A DNA stretch of 64,000 nt. Source: Halopseudomonas yangmingensis. GTDB lineage: Bacteria; Pseudomonadota; Gammaproteobacteria; Pseudomonadales; Pseudomonadaceae. Within the stretch, counting starts at the first letter, position 1. Every line of letters starts with the position of its first letter. The stretch covers positions 1 to 64,000 of the forward strand of contig NZ_FOUI01000004.1 of the NCBI RefSeq assembly GCF_900114825.1. The letters run 5' to 3'. Positions 45,355 to 57,289 of this stretch are shown piece by piece. The translations under genes were made by a program, and so were the position numbers. A model generated the notes under the pieces. It saw only the letters and a list, made by a program, of their open reading frames with translations, was not told the origin of the DNA and made no database searches.

Positions 45355-45867
45355 ATGCCACTTGATCAGATTCTGGTTTCCCTTGCCGAGCAGCGCCTGC
45401 TGGGGCTGTGTGACGGCGTTGTAGTATTTGCCTGCACGGTATCCACTGCGCTGAATGGCGCAGGTGAGCGTGATGGCAGTGGCTGTACTCCGCGTGGTCG
45501 TCATCGTGTGCGCGCCCGGATTGGCGACGGCCAGCCGCTGGCGGCGGTGTTCGTTGGCCGGCGGCCGACCGGCGAGGTATGGACGCCTGCACTGGCCGGT
45601 CAATTCCCGCAACGCGACTGGATACTGACCCGCATTCTCTGGTTGTGCGGTGAACAGTCGGGCTTCAATCGAGGTGCCGGTTGCGACAGCCAGCGTCGCT
45701 ATATTTATATGCATGGCACGCCTGACGACCAGCCTTTGGGCATACCCCTTTCACATGGCTGCATCCGCCTTAGTAACTGCAATATGCTTGCACTGTTCGA
45801 CCTGACGCCGGTTGGTTGCCGGGTCGATATCCTCGAGGGGCCCTTGCCCCGTGACCACAGGGAGTAA
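45355..45867 (+). CDS. L,D-transpeptidase (YkuD/ErfK family), no visible signal peptide
   Basis: 170-residue member of the L,D-transpeptidase catalytic domain family, which makes 3-3 cross-links or attaches lipoproteins in peptidoglycan. The active-site block HGCIRLS with nucleophile Cys136, plus His120 (YIYMHGTPDDQ) and His134, is intact. The N-terminus (MPLDQILVSLAEQRLLGLCDGVVVFACTVS) shows no signal sequence, unusual for a periplasmic enzyme. It stands between psrA and nagZ, where P. aeruginosa PAO1 has no gene as far as I recall. The gap to nagZ is six bases, so it is probably co-transcribed with that peptidoglycan-recycling gene. ACGGAGG lies just before the ATG. Confidence 0.85.
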   Translation: MPLDQILVSLAEQRLLGLCDGVVVFACTVSTALNGAGERDGSGCTPRGRHRVRARIGDGQPLAAVFVGRRPTGEVWTPALAGQFPQRDWILTRILWLCGEQSGFNRGAGCDSQRRYIYMHGTPDDQPLGIPLSHGCIRLSNCNMLALFDLTPVGCRVDILEGPLPRDHRE

Positions 45868-45873
45868 CTCCGT

Positions 45874-46892
45874 TTGACCCAGGCTTCATTGATGATTGAT
45901 GTAGACGGGCTCTGGTTGAATGCCGATGACCGTCAGCTGCTGCGCCAGCCCGAAGTGGGCGGCTTGATCCTGTTTGCCCGCAATACCGAGTCGCCTGCCC
46001 AGGTGAGTGAACTGGTGCGTTCGATCCGTGCATTGCGCCCGGATATGCTGATTGCCATTGACCAGGAGGGCGGCAGGGTGCAGCGGTTGCGCCAGGGTGT
46101 GCTGCGTTTGCCGGCGCTGGGCGAGATCGGACGGCGAGTTGCTAATCAGCAGCAAGCCGTTGAAGTGGCCCATGCAGCGGCCTGGTTGATGGCCACGGAA
46201 ATGCTGGCCTGCAGTATTGATATCAGTTTTGCTCCGGTGCTGGATCTGGATCATGGCCGCAGTGCGGTGATTGGTAACCGTTCGCTCGGCAGCAGTGCGG
46301 AGACCGTGACAACGCTCGGCGGTGCCTATATTGACGGGCTGCATGCGGCCGGTATGGCCGCGACTGGCAAGCATTTTCCCGGTCATGGCTGGGCCGAGGC
46401 TGACTCGCATTTTGATCTGCCGGTGGATGAGCGCAGCGAAGCTGAGATACGCGCAACCGACCTGCGTCCTTTCCGTGATCTGGCGTCAAAGCTGGATGGC
46501 ATCATGCCGGCGCATGTGCTGTATCCGCAGGTTGATCGGCATCCTGCCGGTTTTTCGCGGCGCTGGTTGCAGGAAATCCTGCGTGGCGAACTTGGCTTTA
46601 ACGGTGTGATCTTCAGTGATGATCTGTGTATGGCCGGCGCTCATGCGGCAGGCGATATGGTGGCGCGGGTAGATGCAGCGCTGGCTTCCGGTTGCGACAT
46701 GCTGTTGGTATGCAACGACCGTGGTGGTGCCGAGCAGGCGTTACAACAAGCCCAGCACCGAGGCATTGCACCCTCGCAACGCCTGGTGGGACTGCTGGCC
46801 AGGCGCGAGCCGGGGGTAGTGTACAAGGCTGATCCGCGCTGGTTGCGAGCTGTGCGTTTGCTTGATTCTGTTGGACTGCTGGGTGAGGAGCG

Positions 46893-46896
<4 letters not shown>
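45874..46896 (+). CDS. nagZ: Beta-N-acetylhexosaminidase NagZ
   Basis: Cytosolic family 3 glycoside hydrolase that removes GlcNAc from anhydro-muropeptides during cell-wall recycling and thereby feeds AmpC induction. 340 residues. Motifs: IDQEGGRVQRLRQG (62-75), KHFPGHGWAEADSH (166-179, His of the acid/base loop) and the nucleophile in FSDDLCMAG (Asp249/250). Initiation appears to be at TTG (45874), with GGGAG nine bases upstream and the MTQASLMIDVDG start matching the family; the internal ATG at 45892 is the alternative. It overlaps mscS by four bases. Confidence 0.94.
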
Positions 46897-48757
<1,861 letters not shown>

Positions 48758-48776
48758 TTAATGCCGGTATGCCAGC

Positions 48777-49313
48777 TCAACGCCACACGCGAACCAGCAT
48801 GCCGAGACTCTGGTGATCCAGATAATGGGTTTCGTTGAGACGCAGGCGACGGCTCTGTTGCAGGTGCTCGCTGCCTTGGTCTCGATTCAGCCAGAACTCG
48901 AGATCCACCTGCAGTGCACCTTGGCTGCTCAGGCTGACCAGACCCTGGGCTGGGTACAGGTCTCCACGAGACTCACCGGCATGTACTGCAACCTGCAGGT
49001 CCGGGTCGGCCGGCTGCTCCCAGGCGCGATGCAGTAGTACCTGATAGCCGTTGCCAGTCAGCCGTTCGGCGTCACGTTGCAGCTGATGGCGACTGCTGTC
49101 GATACCGCGCAGATTGCTTCGGGCACTCTGTTCGAGCAGTGTGGCCTGATCTGCCCAGGACCAGTGTGGCGGTTCGGCCTGTTGCCACTGGGCGGATGGC
49201 TGGCTGAAAAGAACCACTTCAAGAATGTAAGTGTCGGCATGGGCGCCGGCACCGAGCAGCCAGCTCGCGCCAAAAAGGACAATGCTAACCAGGCGCTGGG
49301 TGAAAGTTTTCAT
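48777..49313 (-). CDS. CsiV-family peptidoglycan-binding-related protein
   Basis: 178-residue secreted protein with a Sec signal peptide (cleavage near GAHA-DTYIL, residue 26). The mature domain (YILEVVLFSQPS at the start, VDLEFWLNRDQGSEHLQQSRRLRLNETHYLDHQSLGMLVRVWR at the end, in parts) matches the CsiV family, which in Vibrio cholerae confers response to non-canonical D-amino acids in the wall. The orthologue position upstream of mfd is conserved in pseudomonads (PA3003). It lies 17 bases downstream of mfd on the same strand, so the two may share a transcript. Confidence 0.85.
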   Translation of the reverse strand: MKTFTQRLVSIVLFGASWLLGAGAHADTYILEVVLFSQPSAQWQQAEPPHWSWADQATLLEQSARSNLRGIDSSRHQLQRDAERLTGNGYQVLLHRAWEQPADPDLQVAVHAGESRGDLYPAQGLVSLSSQGALQVDLEFWLNRDQGSEHLQQSRRLRLNETHYLDHQSLGMLVRVWR

Positions 49314-49329
49314 GGCATGTTTCCTTGGT

Positions 49330-52300
49330 TTATTTGCCGTTGCCGGCCTGCAGGCGTTCCAGTAGTGCTTCGACGGTGTTCAGGCGAAGTTCGGCATTGC
49401 CCATGGGCGCATTGAAGCGGAACAGCGTGGCGCCTTCAAGTCGGTAGCGCTGTGGGCTGTCCTGAATCAGTCGCACCAGCGTCAGCGGATCTACGCTGGT
49501 CTCGGCGCCGAACTCGACGCGTCCGTGCTCGGCACCGACATCCAGCTTGACGATGCCGAGCGGCGCACAGCGCAGTTTAAACTGGGTGACCCGGAACAGC
49601 GTCTTTACCGGTTCTGGCAGCAGGCCGAACCGATCGATCATTTCTACCTGCAGATCCTTCAGGTCATCGTCACTGGCCGCGCTGGCAATGCGCTTGTAGA
49701 GAATCAGTCGGGCATGCACATCCGGCAGGTAGTCGTCGGGGATCAGCGCCGGCAGGCGCAGGTTGATATCCGGCCCGCCGGATAGCGGCTGCTCCAGTTC
49801 CGGCTGCTTGCCCTGCTGGATGGCCTTGACCGCCCGCTCCAGCATGTCCATGTAGAGGGTGAAGCCGACCGCCTGGATCTGCCCGCTCTGGCCGTCACCG
49901 AGCAGTTCGCCGGCGCCACGAATTTCCAGGTCGTGGGTGGCCAGGGTAAAGCCGGCACCCAGATCCTGGGCAGCGGCAATGGCTTCCAGACGTTTTTCCG
50001 CGTCGCCGGTAACCTTGCGCCCGTGCGGGGTGAGCAGGTAGGCGTAGGCCTGGTGGTGGCTGCGACCGACCCGTCCGCGCAGCTGGTGCAGCTGGGCCAG
50101 GCCGAACTTGTCGGCGCGCTCGATAATGATGGTGTTGGCGCTGGGCACGTCGATACCGGTTTCGATGATGGTCGAGGTGACCAGCACATTGAAGCGGCGG
50201 TGGTAGAAGTCGCGCATCACCTGTTCCAGGGCGCGTTCAGCCATTTGCCCGTGACTGATGCCGATACGTGCCTCAGGTACCAGCTCGGCCAGTTCGGCGG
50301 CACATTTCTCGATGCTTTCAACCTCGTTGTGCAGGTAGTAGACCTGGCCGCCGCGCAACAGCTCGCGGAGGATGGCTTCCTTCACCACATTCGGCTGTTG
50401 CTGCATGACAAAGGTCTTTACCGACAACCGGCGCGCCGGGGGGGTAGCGATGATCGACAGGTCACGCATGCCGGACATCGCCATGTTCAGCGTCCGAGGA
50501 ATCGGCGTGGCGGTCAGCGTCAGTACATCGACCTCGCTGCGCAGGGCCTTCAGTCGCTCCTTCTGGCGCACGCCGAAGCGGTGCTCCTCGTCGATGATCA
50601 CCAGTCCCAGGTCCTTGAAGCGGATATCATCCTGCAGCAGCTTGTGGGTGCCGATGATAATGTCGACCTTGCCTTCGCCAAGCGCCTCGACGGCAGCCTT
50701 CACCTCCCTGGCTGATTTGAAACGCGACATTACCTCGACCGTTACCGGCCAGTCGGCAAAGCGGTCCTTGAAGCTGTTGTAGTGCTGCTGGGCGAGCAGG
50801 GTGGTGGGCACCAGTACGGCCACCTGCTTGCCACTGTGCACCGCCATAAAGGCGGCGCGCATCGCTACTTCGGTCTTGCCGAAGCCGACATCGCCACAGA
50901 CCAGACGATCCATCGGCTGGTTGCCGGTCATATCATCAATCACCGCCTCGATGGCGGCCTGCTGGTCGGCGGTTTCCTCGAACGGGAAGGCCTCGGCAAA
51001 GGCCTGATAGTCACGTTCCGGTGCACTGAAACTGAAGCCCTTGCGTGCGGCACGGCGGGCATACACATCGAGCAGCTCGGCAGCCACGTCACGCACCTGC
51101 TCGGCAGCCTTGCGCCGGGCCTTTTGCCATTGCTCGGAGCCGAGCCGGTGCAGCGGTGCACTGTCATCCTCGGCACCGCTGTAGCGGGCGATCAGGTGCA
51201 GGTTGGCCACCGGGACGTAGAGTTTTGCCTGGCCGGCATATTCCAGCATAAGGAACTCGGCCTGCTGGCCGTCGATTTCCAGATTGCTCAGGCCACGGTA
51301 ACGGCCAACGCCGTGGTCGATATGCACCACCGGCGCCCCTTCGCGCAGTTCGGTGAGGTTGCGGATGATCGCATCGCCCAGATCGGTGGCCTTGCCGCGC
51401 CGCCGCCGTTGCATCACCCGCTGGCCGAACAGCTGACCTTCGGTGATCAGTGCCAGTGGCGGGTGCTGGATGGTCAGGCCCTGATCCAGTGGGGCAATCA
51501 ACAGTCCCAGGGGGTGCTGGCTGGCGAGGAAGGCTGGCCAGTCGTCAAAGGCCAGGGGTTGCAGACCAGCCGGGCGCAGCAGATCCAGCAGCGCCTCGCG
51601 GCGGCCGGCGGATTCGGCAATAAAGGCAATGCGTCCGTTGAACTCGGCGACAAAGGCGAGCAATGCCTGCAGTGGCTGTTCACGCTTGTTGTCGATTGCC
51701 AGTTCGGCCGGTGGCGGGCAGTTGAATACGCTGTGGCCGACCGCGGCCGGTTGCTGTTGCTGGTGGCAGATGATTCGCGGGTACTGCTTGATCCGGGCAA
51801 AGCATTCCTCGACCGGCAGAAACAGCTCGGCTGGTGGAATCAGCGGTCGGGTGCGGTCAACCCGCTGTTCCTCGTAGCGATTGCGCACATCCTGCCAGAA
51901 GTGTTCGGCGGCCTGCTCGATGCCGGGCAGGCTGAACAGGCGGGTGTTGTCCGGCAGGTAGTCGAACAGGCTGTCAAGTTCTTCGAAGAACAGCGGCAGG
52001 TAATACTCGATGCCCGGTGGCACCATGCCTTCGCTGAGATCCTGGTAGATCGGGCACTGGCGGTAATCGACGTCGAAGCGCTCGCGAAAGCGCGCGCGAA
52101 AGCCGGTGAGTGCCGACTTGTCCAGCGGAAATTCGCGGGCCGGCAATAGCTGGATGCGCTCGACCCGGTCGATTGAGCGCTGGGTTTCCGGATCAAAGGT
52201 GCGCAGGGTGTCAATGTCGTCATCCAGCAGATCGATGCGGTAGGGCAGGCGGCTACCCATCGGGTACAGGTCCAGAAGGGCGCCGCGAACCGCGTAGTCG

Positions 52301-52791
52301 CCGTGCTCGTACACGGTATCCACGCAGCGGTAACCGGCGGCATCCAGGTTCAGCCGCATGCGCTCGATATCCAGCCGCTGGCCGACCTCCAGCATCAGGA
52401 CTGATCCACCAAGGAAACTGCGCGGGGCAATCCGCTGCAGCAGTGTGGTCATCGGCACCACGAGGATGCCCTGGCTGACCTGTGGCAACTTGAACAGGCT
52501 GGTCAGGCGCTGGGATATGATGTCCTGGTGCGGCGAGAAACGGTCATAGGGCAGGGTTTCCCAGTCGGGAAAGCTGAGTACCGGCAGCTGCGGGGCGAAG
52601 AAGCGCAGTTCCTGTTCCAGCGTGTCGGCTTCGGCACTGTCCTTGCCGACAACCAGGCTCAGTCCAGGGTGTGCGCTGGCCGCCTCGGCAATCGCCAGTG
52701 CGCGTGCGGCGCCATGCAGGCCGCTCCAGCTGCTGCGTGGCTGGTTGCTGCTGATTTCCGGGAGGCTGAAAAGAGTCGGTGTGGCCGGCAT
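49330..52791 (-). CDS. mfd: Transcription-repair coupling factor Mfd
   Basis: ATP-driven translocase that removes stalled RNA polymerase and recruits UvrA. 1153 residues: UvrB-homology domain 1-3 in the N-terminal third, RNA-polymerase-interaction domain (GAPVVHIDHGVGRYRGLSNLEI region near 480-500), then RecG-like helicase motifs: DRLVCGDVGFGKTEVAMRA (Walker A), IIDEEHRFGVRQKE (DEEH box) and TATPIPRTLNMAMSG. A C-terminal regulatory domain follows. Start at 52791 (MPATPTLFSLPE) matches the usual length. It is divergent from gap across about 140 bases. Confidence 0.96.
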   Translation of the reverse strand: MPATPTLFSLPEISSNQPRSSWSGLHGAARALAIAEAASAHPGLSLVVGKDSAEADTLEQELRFFAPQLPVLSFPDWETLPYDRFSPHQDIISQRLTSLFKLPQVSQGILVVPMTTLLQRIAPRSFLGGSVLMLEVGQRLDIERMRLNLDAAGYRCVDTVYEHGDYAVRGALLDLYPMGSRLPYRIDLLDDDIDTLRTFDPETQRSIDRVERIQLLPAREFPLDKSALTGFRARFRERFDVDYRQCPIYQDLSEGMVPPGIEYYLPLFFEELDSLFDYLPDNTRLFSLPGIEQAAEHFWQDVRNRYEEQRVDRTRPLIPPAELFLPVEECFARIKQYPRIICHQQQQPAAVGHSVFNCPPPAELAIDNKREQPLQALLAFVAEFNGRIAFIAESAGRREALLDLLRPAGLQPLAFDDWPAFLASQHPLGLLIAPLDQGLTIQHPPLALITEGQLFGQRVMQRRRRGKATDLGDAIIRNLTELREGAPVVHIDHGVGRYRGLSNLEIDGQQAEFLMLEYAGQAKLYVPVANLHLIARYSGAEDDSAPLHRLGSEQWQKARRKAAEQVRDVAAELLDVYARRAARKGFSFSAPERDYQAFAEAFPFEETADQQAAIEAVIDDMTGNQPMDRLVCGDVGFGKTEVAMRAAFMAVHSGKQVAVLVPTTLLAQQHYNSFKDRFADWPVTVEVMSRFKSAREVKAAVEALGEGKVDIIIGTHKLLQDDIRFKDLGLVIIDEEHRFGVRQKERLKALRSEVDVLTLTATPIPRTLNMAMSGMRDLSIIATPPARRLSVKTFVMQQQPNVVKEAILRELLRGGQVYYLHNEVESIEKCAAELAELVPEARIGISHGQMAERALEQVMRDFYHRRFNVLVTSTIIETGIDVPSANTIIIERADKFGLAQLHQLRGRVGRSHHQAYAYLLTPHGRKVTGDAEKRLEAIAAAQDLGAGFTLATHDLEIRGAGELLGDGQSGQIQAVGFTLYMDMLERAVKAIQQGKQPELEQPLSGGPDINLRLPALIPDDYLPDVHARLILYKRIASAASDDDLKDLQVEMIDRFGLLPEPVKTLFRVTQFKLRCAPLGIVKLDVGAEHGRVEFGAETSVDPLTLVRLIQDSPQRYRLEGATLFRFNAPMGNAELRLNTVEALLERLQAGNGK

Positions 52792-52929
52792 ACCCGTGTG
52801 TCCCTGCAAAAAGGCGCCAGTTTACCCCAAGCCCGGCAATCACGGGGCAGGGGATGCATGGCGTTGCCTCAAGGAGCAGCAAAACGCATAATAGCGCCCC
52901 AGATTTCTCAGACCCCGGAAGGTATCGCC

Positions 52930-54369
52930 GTGACCCAATCCCAATTTGATCAAAGGCTGGAAAACTGGACCCAACGTGAGGCTATCGCCGAGGCGATGAT
53001 TCCGCTGATCGGTCGCCTGTACCGCGAGCATGGTGTTGTTACCTCGATTTACGGTCGTGGCCTGGTCAACCGTTCGGTAATCAGTATCCTCAAATCCCAC
53101 CGTTTTGCCCGTCAGATTGACGATACCGAGCTGTCGGTGCGTGATACCCATGCGGTTATCGAAAAGCTGCTGACCCTGAATCTTGGGCCGGCCTCCATCG
53201 ACCTGGCGCGCCTGGTCGACAAGTTCAAGAAGAACGGTGGCGCTGACCTGGATGCCTTCCTGAAAACCGAGCTGGCCAGTGTTATTGACCACAAGGGCGA
53301 GAAGCGTCAGGGGCGCGATGTGGTGCTTTACGGTTTCGGTCGCATTGGCCGTCTGCTGGCGCGCATTCTGGTGGAGAAGACCGGTGCCGGTGATGGTCTG
53401 CGATTGCGTGCAATGGTAGTGCGCAAGGGCGCCGCCAACGACCTGTCCAAGCGTGCCAGTCTGCTGCGTCGTGATTCGGTGCATGGCTCCTTCCAGGGCA
53501 CCATCACCATTGACGAGGACAACAACACCATTACCGCCAATGGCGTGCAGATCCAGGTGATCTACGCCAGTGATCCGACCAGCATCGATTACACCCAGTA
53601 CGGTATCGAGGATGCGATCATCGTCGACAATACCGGCGTCTGGCGTGATGAGGCGGGTCTGTCCCAGCACCTGCAGTGCAAGGGTGCCTCGCAGGTAGTG
53701 CTGACCGCGCCGGGCAAGGGCGATATCAAGAATATCGTGCATGGCATCAACCATGCGGTGATTACCCCGGAAGACAAGATCATTTCTGCCGCTTCCTGCA
53801 CCACCAACGCCATCGTGCCGGTGCTCAAGGCGATCAATGACAAGTACGGCATCGTCAATGGTCATGTGGAGACAGTGCACTCCTATACCAATGACCAGAA
53901 CCTGATCGACAACTTCCACAAGGGCAATCGCCGTGGCCGCAGTGCGGCGCTGAACATGGTAATTACCGAGACCGGTGCCGCCAAGGCGGTGGCCAAGGCG
54001 CTGCCGGAGCTGGCTGGCAAGCTGTCCGGTAATGCCATCCGGGTGCCGACGCCGAACGTGTCGATGGCCATCCTCAACCTGAACCTCGAGAAGTCGACCG
54101 ATCGTGACGAGGTCAACGAGTACCTGCGGCATATGGCGCTGCACTCCGAGCTGCACAAGCAGATCGACTTCACCAATTCCCAGGAGGTGGTGTCCACTGA
54201 CTTTGTCGGCTCGCGGCACGCCGGCGTGGTGGATGCCGAGGCGACCATCTGCAATGACAACCGGGTGATTCTCTACGTCTGGTACGACAACGAGTTCGGT
54301 TACAGCTGCCAGGTGGTGCGTATCCTCGAGGATATGGCCCACGTCAACCCGCCGGCCTTCCCGGCCTGA
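52930..54369 (+). CDS. Glyceraldehyde-3-phosphate dehydrogenase with N-terminal extension
   Basis: 479-residue GAPDH-type enzyme; the extra N-terminal 128 residues (residues 1-128, helical, TQREAIAEAMIPLIGRLYREHG start) are unrelated to the canonical enzyme. The NAD(P)-binding GxGxxG is VVLYGFGRIGR (131-141) and the catalytic cysteine is Cys290 in SAASCTTNAIVP, with the conserved His of TVHSYTNDQ about 27 residues later. P. aeruginosa has the same long paralogue at this place (PA3001). Translation starts at a GTG, with GGAAGG eight bases upstream; the longer frame runs back through mfd. Whether it works mainly in gluconeogenesis or glycolysis cannot be told. Confidence 0.9.
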   Translation: MTQSQFDQRLENWTQREAIAEAMIPLIGRLYREHGVVTSIYGRGLVNRSVISILKSHRFARQIDDTELSVRDTHAVIEKLLTLNLGPASIDLARLVDKFKKNGGADLDAFLKTELASVIDHKGEKRQGRDVVLYGFGRIGRLLARILVEKTGAGDGLRLRAMVVRKGAANDLSKRASLLRRDSVHGSFQGTITIDEDNNTITANGVQIQVIYASDPTSIDYTQYGIEDAIIVDNTGVWRDEAGLSQHLQCKGASQVVLTAPGKGDIKNIVHGINHAVITPEDKIISAASCTTNAIVPVLKAINDKYGIVNGHVETVHSYTNDQNLIDNFHKGNRRGRSAALNMVITETGAAKAVAKALPELAGKLSGNAIRVPTPNVSMAILNLNLEKSTDRDEVNEYLRHMALHSELHKQIDFTNSQEVVSTDFVGSRHAGVVDAEATICNDNRVILYVWYDNEFGYSCQVVRILEDMAHVNPPAFPA

Positions 54370-54382
54370 TTCGGGTGCTGGC

Positions 54383-54410
54383 AAAAAAAGGCGCTTCGGC
54401 GCCTTTTTTT
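54383..54410 (+). terminator. Rho-independent terminator after gap
   Basis: AAAAAAAGGCGC-TTCG-GCGCCTTTTTTT: a stable stem with a UUCG-type tetraloop and seven-base A/T runs, on both strands. Confidence 0.95.
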
Positions 54411-54733
54411 GTGTCTGCCCGAAAGGTATTTGCCGTGCATCGCATACGGGATTGCCAGCTATATTTGATATGCGTCAAGTTTGTTTGCGAATCGGTCATG
54501 CAGGCTGTCGAGGCTGCGGCATTTTTCCCGCTTGACAGGGCAGATTCCTGAAAAAACCAAGGGCTTCGGTAGCCTTTACAGGGCCGAATCTTTATACTTG
54601 GCGGGATTTTTTACTGGGGGTTTGTGGTCGCCTGGTCGTGGGTTTTCTGCGTCATCCGGGTCGGTCTTCCGGCTCGCAACCTGTACTGGCTTCCCGCCCC
54701 TGAAGCTTCCAAACCAGTGATTAGGCTATTCGT
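54411..54733 (+). promoter_or_regulatory. nqr leader region, including an ANR-like site
   Basis: This 323-base gap holds no gene that I can support. It contains an ANR/FNR-like word (described separately), several candidate promoter fragments such as TTGACA at 54533-54538 and TATACT at 54593-54598, which are not properly spaced with each other, and a long leader before nqrA. I could not fix the start site. Confidence 0.5.
54465..54478 (+). promoter_or_regulatory. ANR/FNR-like box upstream of nqrA
   Basis: TTGATATGCGTCAA matches the ANR/FNR consensus TTGAT-N4-ATCAA in nine of ten defined bases. It lies 269 bases before the nqrA ATG, with no correctly spaced -10 for class II activation, so an upstream or repressing role is more likely if it works. 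Confidence 0.45.
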
Positions 54734-56071
54734 ATGATAAAAATCAAACGGGGCTTGGATCTGCCAATCACCGGCTCTCCCGAGCAGCGCATTGAGGATG
54801 GAAATCCTGTGCGCAGCGTCGCCGTAATCGGTTTCGACTACCACGGTATGAAACCGACCATGGAGGTGCGCGAAGGGGACCGGGTCAAATTGGGCCAGAT
54901 CCTGTTCAGCGACAAGAAAACACCGGGCGTAATCTATACCGCGCCAGCCAGTGGTGTGGTCAGCGCCATCAATCGTGGCGAGAAGCGCGTGCTGCAGTCG
55001 GTAGTCATTGATATTGACGGCAACGACGAAGTGACCTTCGACGCCCATTCTGTCAGCCAGCTTGAACAGCTGGATCCGCAGAAGGTGCGCGACCAACTGG
55101 TTGCCTCCGGTCTGTGGACTGCGCTGCGTACCCGTCCCTACAGCAAGGTGCCGGCGCTCGACAGCAAGCCCTCCTCGATTTTCGTCACGGCAATGGACAG
55201 CAACCCGCTGGCTGCCGATATTGCGTTGATCGTGCGTGAGCATGCCAGTGACTTCGAGAATGGCCTGAAGGTACTGGCGCGCATTGCACCCATCTGGCTG
55301 TGCAAGGCCGAAGACGCCAAGCTTCCGGGTGAGGGCGTCAGTGGTGTGCGTACCGAAAGCTTTGCCGGCCCCCACCCGGCAGGTAATGCGGGCACCCATA
55401 TCCATTTCCTTGATCCTGTCAGCGTCAATCACTGTGTCTGGCAGATCAATGCCCAGGACGTGATCGCGGTTGGCAAGCTGTTTACCGAGGGGCGTTTGTG
55501 GACCGAGCGGGTCGTAGCCCTGGGTGGGCCGCAAGTGCAGAAGCCGCGCTTGCTGCGTACCCGTGTCGGTGCCAACCTCACCGAACTGACCGCCGGTCAA
55601 CTCAAGCAGGGCAATAATCGCCTTGTGTCCGGCTCCGTGTTTGGTGGCCGCAATGCCCGTGGTCCGGTGGCCTTCCTCGGTCGCTATCACCAGCAGGTAT
55701 CGGTGCTGCTTGAAGGCAACGAGCGTGAAATGCTGCACTACCTGCGTGCCGGGGTGAACAAGCACTCGGTGCTCAACGTGTTCATCTCCAAGCTGACTGG
55801 CGGCAAGCTGTTTGATTTCACCACCACTACCAACGGCAGTCCGCGTGCCATGGTGCCGGTGGGTCAGTACGAGCAGGTCATGCCGCTGGATATCCTGCCG
55901 ACCCAGTTGCTGCGTTATCTGGTGGTGGGTGATACCGATATGGCTCAGAAGCTCGGCTGTCTGGAACTCGACGAAGAAGATCTCGCGCTGTGCAGCTATG
56001 TCTGCGCCGGCAAGTACGAGTACGGCCCGATCCTGCGGGACAACCTCGCCCGTATCGAAAAGGAGGGTTAA
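54734..56071 (+). CDS. nqrA: Na+-translocating NADH:quinone reductase subunit A
   Basis: Cytosol-side, quinone-site subunit of the sodium-pumping NQR complex. 445 residues, the standard length, opening with [18 protein letters not shown] and the family blocks [23 protein letters not shown] and [30 protein letters not shown] (in parts). First gene of the six-gene operon; the long leader upstream may carry its control. The next gene begins three bases after its stop. NQR lets marine bacteria drive Na+ export from NADH oxidation. Confidence 0.96.
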   Translation: MIKIKRGLDLPITGSPEQRIEDGNPVRSVAVIGFDYHGMKPTMEVREGDRVKLGQILFSDKKTPGVIYTAPASGVVSAINRGEKRVLQSVVIDIDGNDEVTFDAHSVSQLEQLDPQKVRDQLVASGLWTALRTRPYSKVPALDSKPSSIFVTAMDSNPLAADIALIVREHASDFENGLKVLARIAPIWLCKAEDAKLPGEGVSGVRTESFAGPHPAGNAGTHIHFLDPVSVNHCVWQINAQDVIAVGKLFTEGRLWTERVVALGGPQVQKPRLLRTRVGANLTELTAGQLKQGNNRLVSGSVFGGRNARGPVAFLGRYHQQVSVLLEGNEREMLHYLRAGVNKHSVLNVFISKLTGGKLFDFTTTTNGSPRAMVPVGQYEQVMPLDILPTQLLRYLVVGDTDMAQKLGCLELDEEDLALCSYVCAGKYEYGPILRDNLARIEKEG

Positions 56072-56074
56072 TCC

Positions 56075-57289
56075 ATGGGTCTGCGAGCGTTTCTAGACAA
56101 GATCGAACACAACTTCGAAAAAGGCGGCAAGCACGAGAAGTGGTACGCCCTTTACGAAGCAGTGGATACCTTCTTCTACCGTCCGGCTGATGTCACCAAG
56201 ACCACTGCGCATGTGCGTGATGGCCTTGACCTCAAGCGCATGATGATCACCGTATGGCTGTGCACCTTCCCGGTGATGTTCTACGGCATGTACAACATCG
56301 GTTTCCAGGCTAACAGCATCTATGCGGCCAGCCCTGATCTGCTGGCAGCTCAGGATAACTGGCGTCTGGCGATCATCGCCATGCTGGCCGGCTTTGATCC
56401 GGGCAGCCTGTGGGATAACTTCATTCATGGTGCAGCCTATTTCGTGCCTGTGTATGCGGTGACCTTCCTGGTTGGTGGTTTCTGGGAAGTCCTGTTTGCC
56501 TCGATCCGCAAGCATGAGGTCAACGAAGGCTTCTTCGTTACCTCTGTGCTGTTCGCGCTGATCGTCCCGCCGAGCATTCCGCTGTGGCAGGTGGCTCTGG
56601 GCATCAGCTTCGGCGTGGTGATCGGCAAGGAAGTTTTTGGCGGTACCGGCAAAAACTTCCTCAACCCGGCACTCACTGGCCGTGCCTTCCTGTTCTTCGC
56701 TTACCCGGCACAGATTTCCGGTGATGCGGTATGGACTTCGGTTGATGGCTACACTGGCGCGACGGCGTTGAGCCTGGCGGCTGAAGGTGGCGTCGAGGGG
56801 ATTGTCGCTGGCGGTATCAGCTGGATGGATGCCTTTGTCGGCAATATCCATGGTTCCATGGGCGAGGTCTCCACGCTGGCGATCTTTATTGGTGGTGCTG
56901 TATTGCTGCTGAGCAAGATTGCCAACTGGCGCATTGTCGCCGGTGTGATGCTGGGCATGGTGGCTACCAGTCTGCTGTTCAATGCCATAGGTTCAAGCAG
57001 CAACCCGTTGTTTGCGCTGCCCTGGTATTGGCATCTGGTGGTTGGTGGTTTTGCCTTCGGCATGATCTTCATGGCTACCGATCCGGTATCCGCCTCCATG
57101 ACCAATCAGGGCAAGTGGATCTTCGGTGCGCTGATCGGCGTGATGGTGGTACTGATCCGTGTGGTCAACCCGGCATTCCCCGAGGGCATGATGCTGGCGA
57201 TTCTGTTCGCCAACCTGTTCGCGCCCCTGATCGACCACTTCGTGGTTCAGGCCAACATTAATCGGAGGCTTGCACGCAATGTCCAGTAA
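56075..57289 (+). CDS. nqrB: Na+-NQR subunit B (covalent FMN)
   Basis: 404-residue membrane subunit with about ten helices. Thr230 in GYTGATALS is the expected phosphodiester-FMN attachment residue, added by ApbE. The [23 protein letters not shown] block near 189-211 is the family signature. Located between nqrA (three-base gap) and nqrC, which it overlaps by 11 bases. It carries riboflavin/FMN and, with NqrE and NqrD, forms the ion path. Confidence 0.96.
   Translation: MGLRAFLDKIEHNFEKGGKHEKWYALYEAVDTFFYRPADVTKTTAHVRDGLDLKRMMITVWLCTFPVMFYGMYNIGFQANSIYAASPDLLAAQDNWRLAIIAMLAGFDPGSLWDNFIHGAAYFVPVYAVTFLVGGFWEVLFASIRKHEVNEGFFVTSVLFALIVPPSIPLWQVALGISFGVVIGKEVFGGTGKNFLNPALTGRAFLFFAYPAQISGDAVWTSVDGYTGATALSLAAEGGVEGIVAGGISWMDAFVGNIHGSMGEVSTLAIFIGGAVLLLSKIANWRIVAGVMLGMVATSLLFNAIGSSSNPLFALPWYWHLVVGGFAFGMIFMATDPVSASMTNQGKWIFGALIGVMVVLIRVVNPAFPEGMMLAILFANLFAPLIDHFVVQANINRRLARNVQ

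Noticed and set aside
50782-52149. A 455-codon frame opposite mfd
   Set aside because: Antisense shadow of a conserved gene, with no family motif.
52840-54384. A 514-codon frame opposite gap
   Set aside because: Antisense shadow; gap has full catalytic motifs in the other strand.
54533-54598. A complete sigma-70 promoter for nqrA
   Set aside because: TTGACA at 54533-54538 and TATACT at 54593-54598 are 54 bases apart, and neither has a correctly spaced partner.
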